Assembly: GCA_905183005.1 (NCBI GenBank)
Contig: CAJJDO010000006.1
Coordinates: forward strand, 356,035 to 420,034
Direction: 5' to 3'
Length of the DNA: 64,000 bases
Origin: Paramecium pentaurelia
Lineage: Eukaryota > Ciliophora > Oligohymenophorea > Peniculida > Parameciidae
Numbering within the stretch: the stretch's first letter is position 1; every line of letters starts with the position of its first letter. A program made the translations under genes and the position numbers. Below the pieces are notes generated by a model. That model did no database searches, was not told the DNA's origin, and worked only from the letters and a program-made list of their open reading frames with translations. Of this stretch, positions 23,729 to 37,095 are shown piece by piece.

Positions 23729-24353
23729 TCAATCAAATTTTGGTGTACGTCCAATACTTCTTTGGTAATATTTAAGCATTCTTTAATCTTAATCATCCAT
23801 CCATGAATCCAAACCATTTTATTAATCCATACTATTATTCATTGCTTCTTCATAACTGATGAAATCAGCAAATTAATCAAATGTCTTTGAACTATTAGTT
23901 TTATTCATCCTTCATACCCAGATAAAAATGCAATCAAATCTTCTAAACTTCTATGTGGTCTTGAATAAGCTTCTAATCTATTTTTGAACAATATTTTATC
24001 AGCTTCAGCATCCAATCTTTCTAATTCCTTTTCGCTTTCTACTTTTTTTGGTGCAACATATTTTGGATCATAATAGTTTGATTTAACCCAAATGAATGAT
24101 CCAATCATACCAGCAAAGAAAAAAAAGTTGAATCCTCTTAACTAAATTTTATATAATATAAGTTTAAATACACAAGCTTCACTTCTTGCCATTCTAAATA
24201 CAGTATCCTTCCATCTCAAAACACCTTTTGTTTTGAACATACCAATATCATCCTAATTGAACAATATATTAGCCTTTCTAATTATTATATGAACTTAATG
24301 TACCTCCAAACACGAAGATTCCAACTTTGTTTTGAAAAGTTTTTATACCACAT
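23729..24353 (-). CDS. Small single-span membrane protein, possibly mitochondrial
   Basis: 180 aa with introns of 26, 30 and 26 nt. The basic, aromatic N-terminus (MWYKNFSKQSWNLRVWRKAN) could be a mitochondrial presequence. One hydrophobic span (GFNFFFFAGMIGSFIWV) is followed by a charged helix (ESEKELERLDAEADKI) and a soluble tail ending IGRTPKFD. Size and layout resemble accessory subunits of respiratory complexes, but no known subunit is recognised. The 30-nt intron is stop-free and a multiple of three, so it is judged by its GTA..TAG ends and by the TM segment that follows. Confidence 0.65.
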
Positions 24354-24902
24354 TCCAAAATAAATAATATTTTTATTAATTAATGAATCACTTGATTCGT
24401 TTCTAAAATCACTTATATCTATAATTAATAGACAAAAAATAAGAATATTATAAAGACTATTTGTGTATACATGAATATTCTTTATAAGAATATTATTTAA
24501 AGTGAAAATTATTAATTAAATAAATAACCTAAATAAATATTTCTTTAAAATATGAGATCAATCAAATAATTGTTTTGAGATATTAAATATATAAAATTTT
24601 TATAAAAAATAATTACTTTTTTATTACTTATTTCAAAAAATAATCAAAATGAAAAATGCTTAAATTCTTTAATAATTAAATTATTATTTAAAAAACATAG
24701 GATTTCTTATGAAGCATCAAAATTATTGAATATTTTCAATATGTAATTTGCCTTAAAACATTATATAATAATAATTAATTTTACTTAACTATTAATGTAT
24801 TTTTATAAAATAAAAAATAAAAATTATGATATATTTTCATAAATCATCATAGTTGTGAATAATCTTGATTCTTTGATTAATTAAAATAATTAATTATATT
24901 TA
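24354..24902. other. Divergent intergenic region, nothing recognised
   Basis: About 550 bp of extreme AT content between the membrane-protein gene and the CDPK gene. No coherent frame or structured RNA seen. Presumably contains both promoters. Confidence 0.45.
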
Positions 24903-26532
24903 ATGGGCCTTTGCCGATCCAAGGCAAGACGAGAAAAATAAGAAACTACAAAACAATCTTCCACAAAAAAGCAAGAAACCTTTGAAGTTGGTCCAGACAA
25001 TTTTGTAACATAAAAATAAGGCTAAGTTACAAGTTATTATCGGGTTGAAAAATCTCTTGGAAAAGGTAAATGTTTGAAGTACAATATATAGGTGCTTATG
25101 GAGAAGTTCGATTAGTTATTCATAAGCAAACAGGATAAAGAAGAGCAATGAAACAAATAAAGAAAGATAAAATTGTAAAAGAGGACGAAGAAACCTTATT
25201 AAATGAAGTCACAATACTAAAATAATTAGATCATCCAAATATTGTAAAATTGTATGAATTGTTCCAAGATAAAAATAGCTACTATTTAATTACTGAGTAT
25301 AAAAATGCATATATATATTTATTTAGATACTTAGAAGGAGGTGAATTATTGTAAAGAATTTCAGAGTATAAAACATTTACTGAAAAAATTGCTGCCGAAT
25401 TTTTAAAATAGATATTATCTGCAGTGATGTATTGTCATGAAAGGAAGATAGTTCATCGAGATCTAAAACCTGAAAATATTTTATTAGAATCTATGAAATA
25501 AGGAGCAAATTTAAAAATTATAGATTTTGGAACATCTAGACGAATATAAGAGAACTAATTTTTGACAAAGAAATTAGGAACTGTAAATTTTATATTTAAT
25601 CATTTAGCCTTATTATATAGCTCCAGAAGTTTTAAAAAAGAAATATAATGAAAAATGCGATGTTTGGTCTTGTGGAGTTATATTATATTAGATGTTGAGT
25701 GGCAAATTACCATTTGATGGATAATCTGATGAAATTTTATAAAAAATTGATATTGGGAATTATGATTTTCCAAGTAATTTTAATAAAATTAATACGTTAT
25801 AGCTGAAAATTGGAGTGGAATTTCTGATTAGGCAATTAGTTTAATTAAAAAAATGATGGAAAGAGAACCTAAGAAAAGGATTACAGCAAAGTAAGCATAT
25901 GAAGATCCATGGATTTAAAATAATGTTCATGTTGCCAAAATTGATACTAGATAACTTAAAAATTTATAATCTTTCTATGTATTATAACAAAATATATTAA
26001 GAGTAAAAATAAAGTTAGAACAGCTTTGATGCAGTTTATAACAACATAAGTAATGACAAACTAAGAAAAAGAAGAATTGATAACTCTATTTAAATCTATT
26101 GATAAAAATGGAGATGGATTATTAAGTAAAGAAGAATTATTGGCTGGTAAATTAATTTAAATAATTTAGTATACAGTTAACAATATGATCCTTTGAAAGC
26201 CTAATAAATGGTTGAAGAAGTATTTGAGAAAGTTGATATCAACAAAACAGGGGCAGTGGATTTTACTGCTTTTGTATCTGCAGCATGTCAATAAGAAAAA
26301 ATTCTAAATAAAATAAAATTAGAACAAACTTTCAAAATTTTTGATATTGTAAAAATTGAATAATTTAAATTGATAGAATGGAGATGGATAAATCAGTAAG
26401 GATGAATTATAAGAAATAATGGGAGGAATAGATGATTAATTATGGTAAGAAATCTTATAGACATGTGATGGAAATGGAGACGGCGAAATCTAATTCGAAG
26501 AATTTATTACTTATCTTGTTTAAAAATATTGA
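24903..26532 (+). CDS. Calcium-dependent protein kinase (CDPK)
   Basis: 481 aa, seven introns (26, 30, 25, 29, 23, 23 and 28 nt). The N-terminus MGLCRSK is a myristoylation/palmitoylation signal, as in many CDPKs. The kinase domain shows LGKGAYGEV (the intron splits the Gly loop), RAMKQI with the ATP lysine, HRDLKPENILL, DFGTS and GTPYYIAPEVL. A junction helix leads to four EF-hands: DKNGDGLLSKEE; a weaker second with DINKTGAVDFTAF; DINGDGQISKDE; and DGNGDGEIQFEE. The second loop is poor (Thr-Gly-Ala in the middle), the others look able to bind Ca2+. The enzyme phosphorylates Ser/Thr on Ca2+ signals at the cell membrane. Its stop is 24 bp from the stop of the convergent WD40 gene. Confidence 0.95.
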
Positions 26533-26556
26533 ATTATATAATTAATATTGAGTTAA

Positions 26557-28596
26557 TCACTATTTATTAATAATTTCATAAACTAACAATTCTTTGTTTA
26601 TTTCATTAGCTATCAAAACTACAGTATTTTATGTGCTAGAAGGCATTTAAACTAATTAAAGTTTTGATCTGATCATATTTTCAGATAATGATAAAGCAAC
26701 TTCAATTTTTTATTCATTTTAAGCCCATCCCATATCATTATTTTACAATCTCCAAAATCTTAAGGATTTGCTAGATTATAAATAAGTTATCACAGATATT
26801 GTTTCTATTTGATATAATTTTTAATATACCTTTATTGGCATCTTCTGCTATAATAAAATCACAAATCGAATTAGAATTTTTTTGAATATCTGATTCTAAA
26901 ATAACACATTAATTCATTAGATTGACAATCTTTAATGATCCTTTAATTATTAAATAATTATACCTTCTAGATTTCCAACCAATAGTAGATTTGGATTTGA
27001 TTAAAATTAATTAATTATTTAAATTTATCCAAGCATGTTGCCACATTAAATAATTGATTCACAGTAAGTATTTTCAAATGACTATTGATTGTATAACATT
27101 TTCCAAATTGATAATGTTTAATCATAAGAACTACAAATAAACTTATCATGTTTTTTCAATAAAAGAATAGAAGATATTTATTTCTAATGTTTTCCCTTTA
27201 TGCCATTCTATTATAATTTAGATTACTAAAAGTTATACACTTCCACAGTTCCTACTTAATCTCCAAGTACAAGACAAGAATTATCTTATAAATAGCAACT
27301 TTATGTAATTTGGTTGTTGAATAGGTATTTATGATAGATGTGTGGGACAATCATTTAGGAATTAGTAAAATCAAAAGCCCAGACAACTAATTATTCATTT
27401 GATAATGTAAATAAATAAGTTTATGGTTTTGAGTTATTATTTTACTGTAACGGAACAATTTAATCAATTGATTTATGTATTTGTATAATAGGAGTTGTAT
27501 GAGTAGACAATGTATGAATACGCTTTTAAATTGTATCAAATACTCTCAAATGAGGATCATTACTACAAGTCATAGCAAATATCTATGGAGTTACAACTTC
27601 TATTGCTGAAACACAAAAATCTAATTAATATTTTTTTAAAGGTTTTAATGTAAAATCACTACATTGCCCTACTATAGTTTTAGAATGTAAAGCTATGCTA
27701 TTTTAAGGAGAAAATGTGAGTTTTTAATTTAAACGGGGGGATTTAGATATATTTTAATTGCTGTTGTAATTATTTGCCATATTTTCAGTAGGCAAGGAAT
27801 ATTATTTATGGAGATTTTTTGGTTAATATTTAATGGGGGAAACAATCTTTCTAGGTAATGTAATATTTAGTTTAGTTTTAAAATGGTTATGTATCTAATC
27901 AGCCAATTAATTTACAAAACTATCTATACCATCTTAAAATGCAAAAACAGGAAGGTTATAAGTCATTTCAGTTATAGATTCTGCACATTACTTGATATTT
28001 TCTATTGGATCATATGGTTTATTAATTAATTTTCTAATTTAATTAATTAATTCTTAAGCTTCTTTTGAATTTGATTGCTATAATTTAAAAATTAAGTTAT
28101 GCACATTACTGTAAGGATTACATTACTTCTATAAAATATATGAGTCATCCATTATCAGTTTACATATTTTAAATTACTCTTTGTATTTTGTATAAAAGTC
28201 TTCTATATCTTATTCCAATTATGCTTATGCTTAATTGCATTTTTCTACTAAAAGATCTTTCAGATAATTAAAATCTTCATTAATTAAAGCCTTTTAAGCT
28301 TTACAATGTTCATCAACCTTTTTGAGATGCATTTCATTATCTTCACACCATTTTAAAACAGAATCAATTTAATTGATATCTCTTATCTATTTTAAGGTTT
28401 TTGAACCTTCCTAAATGGTCTTTGACACTTTCTAAAGCCATTCAGATATTTGAACTATATTTGAATAATGCTCAGAGTGTGCATCTGGACACATTTGACA
28501 AATCAAAGGTGATCGATTGCAACTTGGATTAATACATCCTGTTACTATTAATTCTCTTCTATGAATTGGACATTTGATTGAAATATTTTATTCCAT
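26557..28596 (-). CDS. Zinc-finger, coiled-coil and WD40-repeat protein
   Basis: 663 aa, two introns (23 nt with AAG acceptor, and 25 nt), both near the C-terminus. The N-terminus has a B-box-like Cys/His set: CPIHRRELIVTGCINPSCNR followed by LICQMCPDAHSEHY. Then a ~200-aa coiled coil (KVDEHCKAQKALINEDFNYL and on), a Ser/Asn linker, and a beta-propeller with WD-type blades (FAMTCSNDPHLRVFD, TLSNEQLVVWAFD, LVLGDQVGTVEVYN, KFICSSYDQTLSIWK, LLVGNLEGSLKIVN, LQSSKSLRFWRL). The order resembles TRIM-like proteins but without a RING, so ubiquitin-ligase activity is not implied. Probably a cytosolic scaffold. Confidence 0.85.
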
Positions 28597-29400
28597 TAAC
28601 GGAACTTTTAATATATAATATTAAATATGCTTTAATCACAAGAGGTATTAATGAATTATTAAGTAAATTATCCTAATTTTAAGAATCCATTTAAATTAAA
28701 TCATATTTCAATAGGATTCAGAGACTTATCTTTATTGATAAAGTCAATCAATGTTGAATTATAATTAAATGTTTATAAAAATAAACTTATAAATTTTTAC
28801 AATTATTTAAATAAATGTAAGCCTAAAAAACAAGATAAAAAGAAGTATATAAATATCATTAGTAATTAATTAAAAGTATAGATCTTTCTTTGAATAAATA
28901 AAAAAAAAATAATAAATTTTATTAGAATATTAGGAGATATAAAGAGAAATGAAGCAATTTAATTTGCTCAGATGAATAAATTTTATGCGACAATCTAAAT
29001 TAAAAATAATTGATTAAACTTTTAATAAATAAATAATATATTATAATAATATCTTATTTAAAATAGTAGTTTTAAGGATAAAATATTATGATAATTTAGA
29101 TAATCAATATTTTTGTAATAAGATATAAAGTCATATTTTGATCTGGTTATTGTTAAAATTAAAAATTTGAGACAAAATATATTAATTATAAAAACGATAA
29201 GTGAGTTTCTAGATTCTATTAAGAATTTATAAAAAAACATTATGTTATATATTTATGTAGTTGTATATTTATATAAACATTATTTTGGAAAATGAACAAA
29301 TTCAAATAACTAAATTGTTATGAGTTTATATTTTTTATTTGATTTAAGTTGATAATTTCTGAAAATTTCATTACTTAATTGTAGATTTAATTCATTATTT
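28597..29400. other. Intergenic region with a doubtful 88-codon ORF
   Basis: About 800 bp between the WD40 gene and the ankyrin-TMEM16 gene. A plus-strand frame from ATG 28627 to TGA 28893 encodes 88 aa (MLQSQEVLMNYQ...) rich in Asn, Leu and Ile. It begins only 30 bp from the WD40 gene's start and matches no family, so I do not call it a gene. The rest has no coherent coding sequence. Confidence 0.3.
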
Positions 29401-32400
29401 ATGGTAAAGTATTTAAATGATTTCATGTTTTCAGATTGGAAATATTCTAAATATTAGGATTTAAGTAAGAAATTTAGAATATTGAACAGTTCGTTTTATA
29501 TTTTAGAATTTATGAATAGTTATTTGAACATGAGGAAAAGGGACAAGTAAATTTAAGTTATGAGGTTCCAGAGATAAGAGAAGATAAGTTATTGATTATA
29601 TTATTAAATTAAATGCATTTTTTTGTTCATGAAGAAATTAACCTTCTTGAGGTATTTAACTATGATTAATAATATAAAAGGCAGCATAAGATGGAAAATT
29701 GGATTTTATTAAAAAACAATTGCTCTCTTTAACTTCAAAATAGCTGGATCCATTAACTTCTAAACATCTATAAGATGCATGTTAGAAATCTGATTATTAT
29801 GGAAGAAATGCTTTACATTATGTAAATAAATACTTTATAAAGGCTGCTTATAGAGGACATTATGATGTTGTAGAGTATTTTCTTGATCTACATTGCCTCG
29901 ATTTAAATTCAAAGGATAACTAAGGTATAATTATATTTTCTAAACTCTTGAATAGGGAATTCAGCTCTTATGTTAGTTTGTGTAAGAGGATACAATTAGG
30001 ACATTGATGAATCTATTATTAAATCAAGAGATAAATAATTGATAGCAGAAACGAAATACAAAATAGCTAAATTACTTTTATAAAGGGGAGCAACTCTTGG
30101 TGAATATTTAAAAGATTACATAAATAATCCTTTGCATTGGGCTTGCTTTTATGGTGATTTCAAATTAACTTAGTTGTTATTATTGAAAAATCCTAATCTA
30201 AGTAAGAATAATTCTAAAATAGTGCTGAAGAAGAATGATAGAAAATAATTTCCAATAGACATAGCATTAATGAAAGGGAAAGATCAAGAAACTTAGAAAA
30301 AGGTAGTTAAATACTTAATAGTTAAATTCTTGGCTCATTTTCTAAAGAGTGAATAACATATTCAGTAGCTAAAAAGTTTAGATGAAAATATGGAAGAAAG
30401 TGAATTTGATCTTAATTAAGAAGAAATACATTAGAATGCAGTAGACAGACGTAAATATGAAACAGTAGGTTTGAACTATTTATTTTGGGCAAGTGTTTTA
30501 GGTGATTTAGAATTGGTAAAACCTTTATTAAAATAATAATTTTCTCCATTTGCACCTTCTTATAAAGGAAGAAATGCAGTTCATGCAGCTGCTTATCATG
30601 GTCATGATAAATTAATAGAACTTTTTTTTGAATCAGAGAATTAGAATAAAAAATTTAATGTTAAGAAATTTGTAAACATTATGACAATTGAAAAGCCATA
30701 ATCAGCCCTACATATCGCAGTTGAATAAGTATTAAACATAATATTGATTTGATTTTAGGGACATGAAAAGGTTGTGAGGTATTTAATTAAAATAGGTGCA
30801 GATCATCACTTATATAATTTTAGAAATTAAACAGCCTTTGCATCTTCAAGATCTAAAGCCATCAAAGAATTAAGATAAAATTTATTAAAAACAGAAAAGA
30901 ATTTAATTAAAAGTGGATATAAATATGTACTGGTCGGAACTAATGCAAGTGAAAATTTAGTCAAATAGCAATTAGATAATATTAAAGCAAAGGTTAAGGT
31001 AGGTAAATTTAAAGCAGTACCTATAAGATCTTATGATGAATCTTGTTTTTATTATATTGTTAAGGTTTCAAGTGAATTAAAAAATTTAGTTGCTGATTAT
31101 GAAAAAATGATGATTTATAATTTTAAAGAAGGGATAATTTGTCAATTTGATAGAAATAAAGCAGAAACATATGAGAATTTTCACCATTATCATGATCAAT
31201 AAATTATTTTGTCATTATTATATGACGAATTTGATTTAGATTAATTCCTTCATGATAAATTATTATTAGATCATTTTCCTTTACATGATGATGAAGAGAA
31301 AGTATTAATCTATAATTAATGGAAAAGAGAAAAATGGGAACTATTAAAAGAACCATTATCATTAAAATAAAATAAATGTAGAACACCAAGTGCAATTAAA
31401 GCATATTTTGGAGCAGAAGTTGGTTTCTTTTTTGTATTTTTAAGTTTCTTTACTACTTGGTTATTTATTCCAGCTGTACCAGGTATAATGCTTGGTGTTT
31501 ATGTTTATGCAACAAATGAAATTAATTCTTTATTTGTTCCAATTTATACTATTGCTTTAGCTGTATGGGCAACTATATTCTTTGAATTTTGGAAGAGAAA
31601 ATAAAGTGAAATGATGTTTTAATTTGATATGCATGTTGAAACTGAAGAAAAATAAACAATTCCATCATTTAAAGGATAATTTTGGATTGAAGATGTTACT
31701 CACAAAATTGAAATTAAATATTCTACTAGAGATAGATGGAAATATTATAAATCAGTTACACCTTTAGTGCTTTTAGCTATAATATTAATAGCAGGAGAAT
31801 AGATTGGTTATTATTATATTATTCAATTAAGAGAACGCACAACTGAATTTACTATATTGTGTTCTATTGGTTTGGGTATATCAATAAAAATAACTAATGA
31901 AATATTTAATTATTTTGCAAGATTATCACTTGAATATGAAAATCATTAATATTAAAATGAATTGGAAGATGTCTATATAATTAAAGTATTTTCTTTTGCT
32001 TTTTTAAATTCATTTGGTCGTTTATTTTATAAATCTGTCATTGATCCAGATGCAGATGAATTAAATATAATGTCTATTACATTTACAATTGTTTGGGCTA
32101 TTATGCATTATCTTAGATTTACTATTATACCTTTAATTCAATATTCAATTAAAAAATACTTCTTAAATAAAGAATTTGAATTGTTTTTGGAAGGAAAATG
32201 GAGAAAAATGTATACTTCTTAGATGGCCAGTATTTTAGATAATGAAACTTAAAATCAGACCAATAAAAGTTTTGATAGAAAAAGCATGGGCTATAAGAAG
32301 TTTCTTAGATCAGTTGAATAGAATAAGATTATGATACCAACTCCTAATCATGTTGATTAATTTACTTATTTTGTAAGTTATTATTCAATATTTTAGATTC

Positions 32401-32906
32401 TTTAATTTTGCATGGTTACTATGTTTAGTGCCAGTTCATAATTAATACCAATTGCTATTTTGTTATTTAATAATATTAATTTGGATGGTCTTATTTATGG
32501 TTTTATTACTTTTGTAAAGAGGCCCAGAGCAGAAGCTAAGAAATCAATAGGGTTATGGAATAGTGTATTACTAATTGTAGGATACATAGGTACAATAATT
32601 AATTGTTTAACAATTTATTATGCAAATTAAGATCAATTAAATAATTTAATTGGTAAAGTAAATGAAACAGATGAATCATCAGTAATAATAATAATATTAA
32701 TTTAATAGCAAGCTCTTCGAAATTTTTTACTTCTTATAGCTGCAGAACATATTGTGATTGGGATTAAATTTATAATAGAAACAGTAATTCCTGATGAACC
32801 AGGATGGGTGACAAAAGTTTTGAAAAGACAAGAATACTTATTAGAATAAATGATGAAAAACATCGAAATTGAAGGGTCTTAAAGTGACAAATTAAAAGAT
32901 GATTGA
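29401..32906 (+). CDS. Ankyrin-repeat TMEM16/anoctamin membrane protein
   Basis: About 1,114 aa with six introns (26, 29, 21, 31, 30 and 24 nt). The first intron lies just after MVK. N-terminal ankyrin repeats are clear (GRNALHYAAYRGHYDVVEYF, NPLHWACFYGDFKLTQLLL, GRNAVHAAAYHGHDKLIELF, SALHIAVEQGHEKVVRYLI). The C-terminal half is a TMEM16 domain: IKAYFGAEVGFFFVF, FEFWKRKQSEMMFQF, NSFGRLFYKS, and ILQFCMVTMFSASSQL where the family has a QFG-V-T-x-F-A block. Several hydrophobic spans follow. TMEM16 proteins are Ca2+-activated Cl- channels or lipid scramblases; which one cannot be told. The 24- and 21-nt introns are stop-free multiples of three, inferred because splicing restores the family pattern. 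Confidence 0.9.
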
Positions 32907-32958
32907 TGATGTTTTAATATTTTAATTAAAAATTTCTATATTTAATAAAATAATTTTA

Positions 32959-34700
32959 ATGCAAAACAATCAATAACAACTGAAAAATACCAATTCAGTT
33001 AAAATTAATAAGCCTCCAATTGATAATAGATCATCAAGAAATATTTATGAATTATCAACAGATAAATCCTAAATAAATAAATCATTTAATGATAAAAAAT
33101 AATCTATTCCAAAAGCAAATGCTATATTACAAGAATTGTTTTAAAAAAGATAAAATTCTCAAGAATAATTATTTCATAGAACATCCAGTCCAAAATCATA
33201 ATATGATAATACATCTATTAATAAATCATAAAGATCTATTTCTCCTCAATTACTATACTAAATGCCTTTTGAGATTAAAAAAATCTACTAATAAATTAAT
33301 CACAGACTAGATTAATAAAAATAATAACAAAATAACAAAAATAAAAATACTTAAAAATATAAGACAGAAGAATCAAAATCTCATAAAAATGAATCAACAA
33401 GTTCTACTATAAATGATTCTGATGAATAAATTTAAAATTTAATAAACTAAGAGGAAATTGTGTTTACAATTATGGCTGTTATTAGCCGAAAAAAAAAAGT
33501 CATAAATTAATGTCAAAATTATCTAAATCGTATATCTCATTTCATATTTGAAGAAAAAGATAAAAATACTTAATAAATACTATCTAAATAAATACATTTA
33601 GAGAGAATAGGCATATTAGTTATTCTATATAAAGCTTTATCTGATACATTTGAAGAAGATTAATAGAATTTAAAAAATCTTTTATTCTATATACATAATA
33701 GTATGATTTTAAATCTTCAATTAATTAACTAATCTAATATTCTCTCATAATCTCAAAGAGCATTAATATAAGCTAGATTAAATAAAGTTAGACCATAAAA
33801 AAACTATTAATTTTTAGATATTAATTTAATACGTAAAAATTGTAATGTCGTTTATTCACTCTTAGTATTATTGTATATAATTTAATAATATTTTTATAGT
33901 ATTGAGAATTCAACAGATGATAAACTTAGTACTTTAGAAAAAAACTTAGCAAATATAGACAGAATCACTTTACAATAAGGAACTGAATTTATTAAATAGG
34001 AATATCAAAAAATTGTATTATTATTCATAATTATATAGTTGGCTCATATTTAATAGTTAAGATTGACAATGGATTCATAAGATTTCTAATTTGACTATGA
34101 AGAAGTGATAGATTGTTATTAGATACCTTATTTATCTAAAACAAATAAATACACTTTAATCATAGATTTAGATGAAACATTAGTTCATTACTAAGAAGTA
34201 AATATTCAATTTTTATATAGTTAGTAGATGAGGGCCAATTCTTAGTTAGACCTTTTGCATAGCAATTTCTTAAAGATATGTCTAAATTTTATGAGATTGT
34301 TATATTTACTGCAGCATAATAAGATTATGCAGATTTCATTTTAGATCTGATTGATGAAGATAAAGTGATCTCCCATAGATTATACAGATAACATACCACT
34401 CTTGTCAAAAATACATATGTAAAAGATATTTAGAAGATTGGAAGAGATATAAAAAAAACAATTATTATAGATAATTTGGCTGAAAATTTTTAATTTTAAC
34501 CTGACAATGGAATACAAATATAAAGTTGGTACGGGGATTCAGATGATCAAGCTCTATTATTATTATCACCATTATTAATTCAAATTGTTCAGAAGAAAAT
34601 TCCAGATGTAAGAGAGGCTTTAAGGAAATTCAGGGATCAAATGCAAAGAAATATAGAGGCTGGAATATCAGAACCTCATTTGCATTTAAGGTTAGACTGA
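32959..34700 (+). CDS. SCP/FCP-type protein phosphatase (HAD fold) with a long N-terminal region
   Basis: 572 aa, one 23-nt intron just after the active-site motif. The C-terminal ~190 aa are an NLI/CTD phosphatase domain: YTLIIDLDETLVHYQE (DxDxT nucleophile motif), FLVRPFAQQFLKDMSKFYEI, FTAAQQDYADFILDLID, KDIQKIGRDIKKTIIIDN (second Asp motif) and WYGDSDDQALLLLSPLL. The first 370 aa are Gln/Asn/Ser/Lys-rich and probably disordered, with a helical middle. Such enzymes remove phosphate from Ser, for example in the RNA polymerase II tail. A second, shorter member lies at 49838. Confidence 0.9.
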
Positions 34701-35242
34701 AAAGATGGATATTATTACAATTTTTGATTATTTAAAATTTATTAATCTTATTTACATTTGGTTATAAATGTTCCAAGAATTCTTATTTTTTACTTTTTTC
34801 TATTAGATTATTTTATTTTCTAATAACTTTCGGTTCCTTATTCTAATTTTTAATTTTCTGCAAATTTTATCAAAATCAGAGAAATAAACATGTATTTTCA
34901 ACAATTAAATTTATTCTAATCACTAATAAGCAAATATTATTAACATTTATTATAACTTGCTAACAAAGAATTCAAGTCATTATTCTAATACATATAAGCA
35001 CTAAATATATTAATGTCTTACATATATTTTTACAGGTTATCTTGAAAATGAATATTAAAGATTCATATCTACTTCCTAACCAAAATTTTGGAAAATTAAT
35101 GATTTAACATATTAGGTGAATTTCTTGATAAATTTTGATATTGTATGCTGCAATATTTTGAAAAAGTGCTTAATACATGGTTCTATTGAATTATCTAATT
35201 TAATAATAATAAAAATTTAATGTTAAGAAAATACTTTTATAA
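34701..35242. other. Intergenic region, nothing recognised
   Basis: About 540 bp between two plus-strand genes; no coherent frame, RNA gene or repeat seen. Confidence 0.45.
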
Positions 35243-36917
35243 ATGGGTAGAATATCACATATAAAAAATTAACCAGAGACAATTCTTGATTAATGCCACC
35301 ATATTTAGATACAAATAACTATTTCGGAAAGTAAAAAAACTAAAATATTTGCTAGACAATAAAAGCAATTAAATAATAGAGACATACAGATTATTAAACC
35401 TTATTGAAACGAAAAGTTCTTAAAGCTTTCAAAACCATAATATAAAATGTATGTTAATCAATTATACTTTACATTAGTAATAAAATATTCTTAACTAAAT
35501 CAAAATTCTCAAATTGAGGAGATATTTTGAAAAAATGAAAAGTGTAGCATAAGGTTAATAAAAGGAAAGAGAAGTTAATAATGCTATTATTGAATGTTAC
35601 AATGATAAATTGTTAATGAAATGGTTTCTAAAATTAAGAAAAGCAACAAAAATTTTGAAAAAAAGAAAAAATAATGAGAAAACAATCATAAAAAAGAAAA
35701 AGTAATTATATTTTGATAAATGGGTTATTGAATTGTAAAATTACAGATTACATCAATAACTTCTTTAAGATTCTACTGTTTATTATAATGAAGTTTTAAT
35801 AAAAAAAGTATTTAAAGGTTGGAAAAGACATATGTTAGATTCAAAGATATATCAAACATAATTGGAATAAGCTTGTAAAATATTTATGAGTTGGAGAAAG
35901 TTCACAAAAGAAGCAAATAATAAAAGAAACTCTAAATATTAACCAATACATAATAAATGGAGAAAGCAAACATTTTTTAAATATTGGAAGGATGTAACAT
36001 TGGATTCTTAAAAAGATAAATTAGCAAAAGGATTTTATATGTATAAGATTTTTTAGAGTTGGAAATAATATATAGAAGAAATAAAATAAATATAATTGAA
36101 GTTATAAGATAAAGAATTAATACTAACTGTTTAAATTGAAAAAAAAAGAAAAATAAGATATTTATTATTTTGGAAACGTGCTTATGAAAACAAATTAGAG
36201 AAACAAGGTTTAAATAAAGTAATGTTACAAGCAAAATTAAAATAAAGAAAATTAGAATTTTTAATTTAAGGATTTAGATCATTTAAAAATAACTGGAAAT
36301 TGAATAAATATTTTTAGTATAAAAGAATTAAGTTCATTTAAATGATCTTTTATTCTATTAAATATTTTACAGATCTATCAAAAATGAAAATGGATTAATT
36401 AATTAATTATTAAAATAAGAAAAAATTACATAAATTAAACAAAATATTTAATTCATTAAAATATGATTATAATTTAATAAAGGAAAAAGATGATAAAGCT
36501 AAAACTTATTATAATAGTATATATAAAATAATATTTAGAAAGATTATAAAGAGATTACTTTCAGTTGTTTATTTAAGGAGTAATTAAATAATACTAAAGA
36601 TAATTGAAATTAAGTTCATAATTTTACATCTAAAGAAGAATTATTTATACATTTGCTGCCATCAAATCACATTGGTAAACTTAAAAGAGAAGAAAAATTA
36701 ATAAGAAAAAGTTAGAGAAGTATTTAGGATCTAAGTAATTTAAATTATTAAAAATATCATTCAAAAAAATGAGGGCATATCTTATAAGTTAGAGAAAAGG
36801 AAAGAAAAAGTATAATATTTATTTTATTATTATTATAGATTGTTGTAATTAGAATTTAATGTGTTTTATTAATGGAGACTACAGACAAAATTAAAAATGC
36901 TCAAAAAATAATATTGA
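35243..36917 (+). CDS. Sfi1-like centrin-binding protein
   Basis: About 532 aa, introns of 25 (35331-35355), 22 (AAG acceptor) and 29 nt. The protein is a chain of short helices with Sfi1-type repeats, that is a hydrophobic x-x-W-(K/R) core every ~25-35 residues: LLMKWFLKLRKA, YFDKWVIELQ, VFKGWKRHML, IFMSWRKFTK, FFKYWKDVTL, IFQSWKQYIE, LLFWKRAYE, AAIKSHWQTQ and FYQWRLQTKL. In yeast and Paramecium such proteins bind centrins along the filament; in Paramecium they form the contractile infraciliary lattice and basal-body structures. The start is MGRISHIKNQ; the ATG at 35535 is an alternative start if the first intron is wrong. Confidence 0.82.
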
Positions 36918-37095
36918 TATTAATTAATTATAATAATATTGAAAGCCATATGATATCTAATATTTCTTTCAAAGTTTAAGAAATAAATTTATTATAATTT
37001 TTAAGTTAATTATCATCAAAATATTTTTTTATTTCATTTGTTGAGATATAAAATAATACTAATCAAATTATAAATAAATAAATATAATTTATCAA

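Noticed and set aside
29058..29240. Hydrophobic 60-codon minus-strand ORF
   Set aside because: Phe/Ile/Leu-rich composition is what AT-rich non-coding DNA gives; no start context, motif or splice signal.
31204..31395. Minus-strand ORF inside the TMEM16 gene
   Set aside because: Antisense shadow of an Asp/His/Leu-rich part of the TMEM16 protein.
35535..36917. Start of the Sfi1-like gene at the ATG at 35535
   Set aside because: The upstream exon from 35243 joins in frame through a typical 25-nt intron and keeps protein-like sequence; the later start remains only an alternative.
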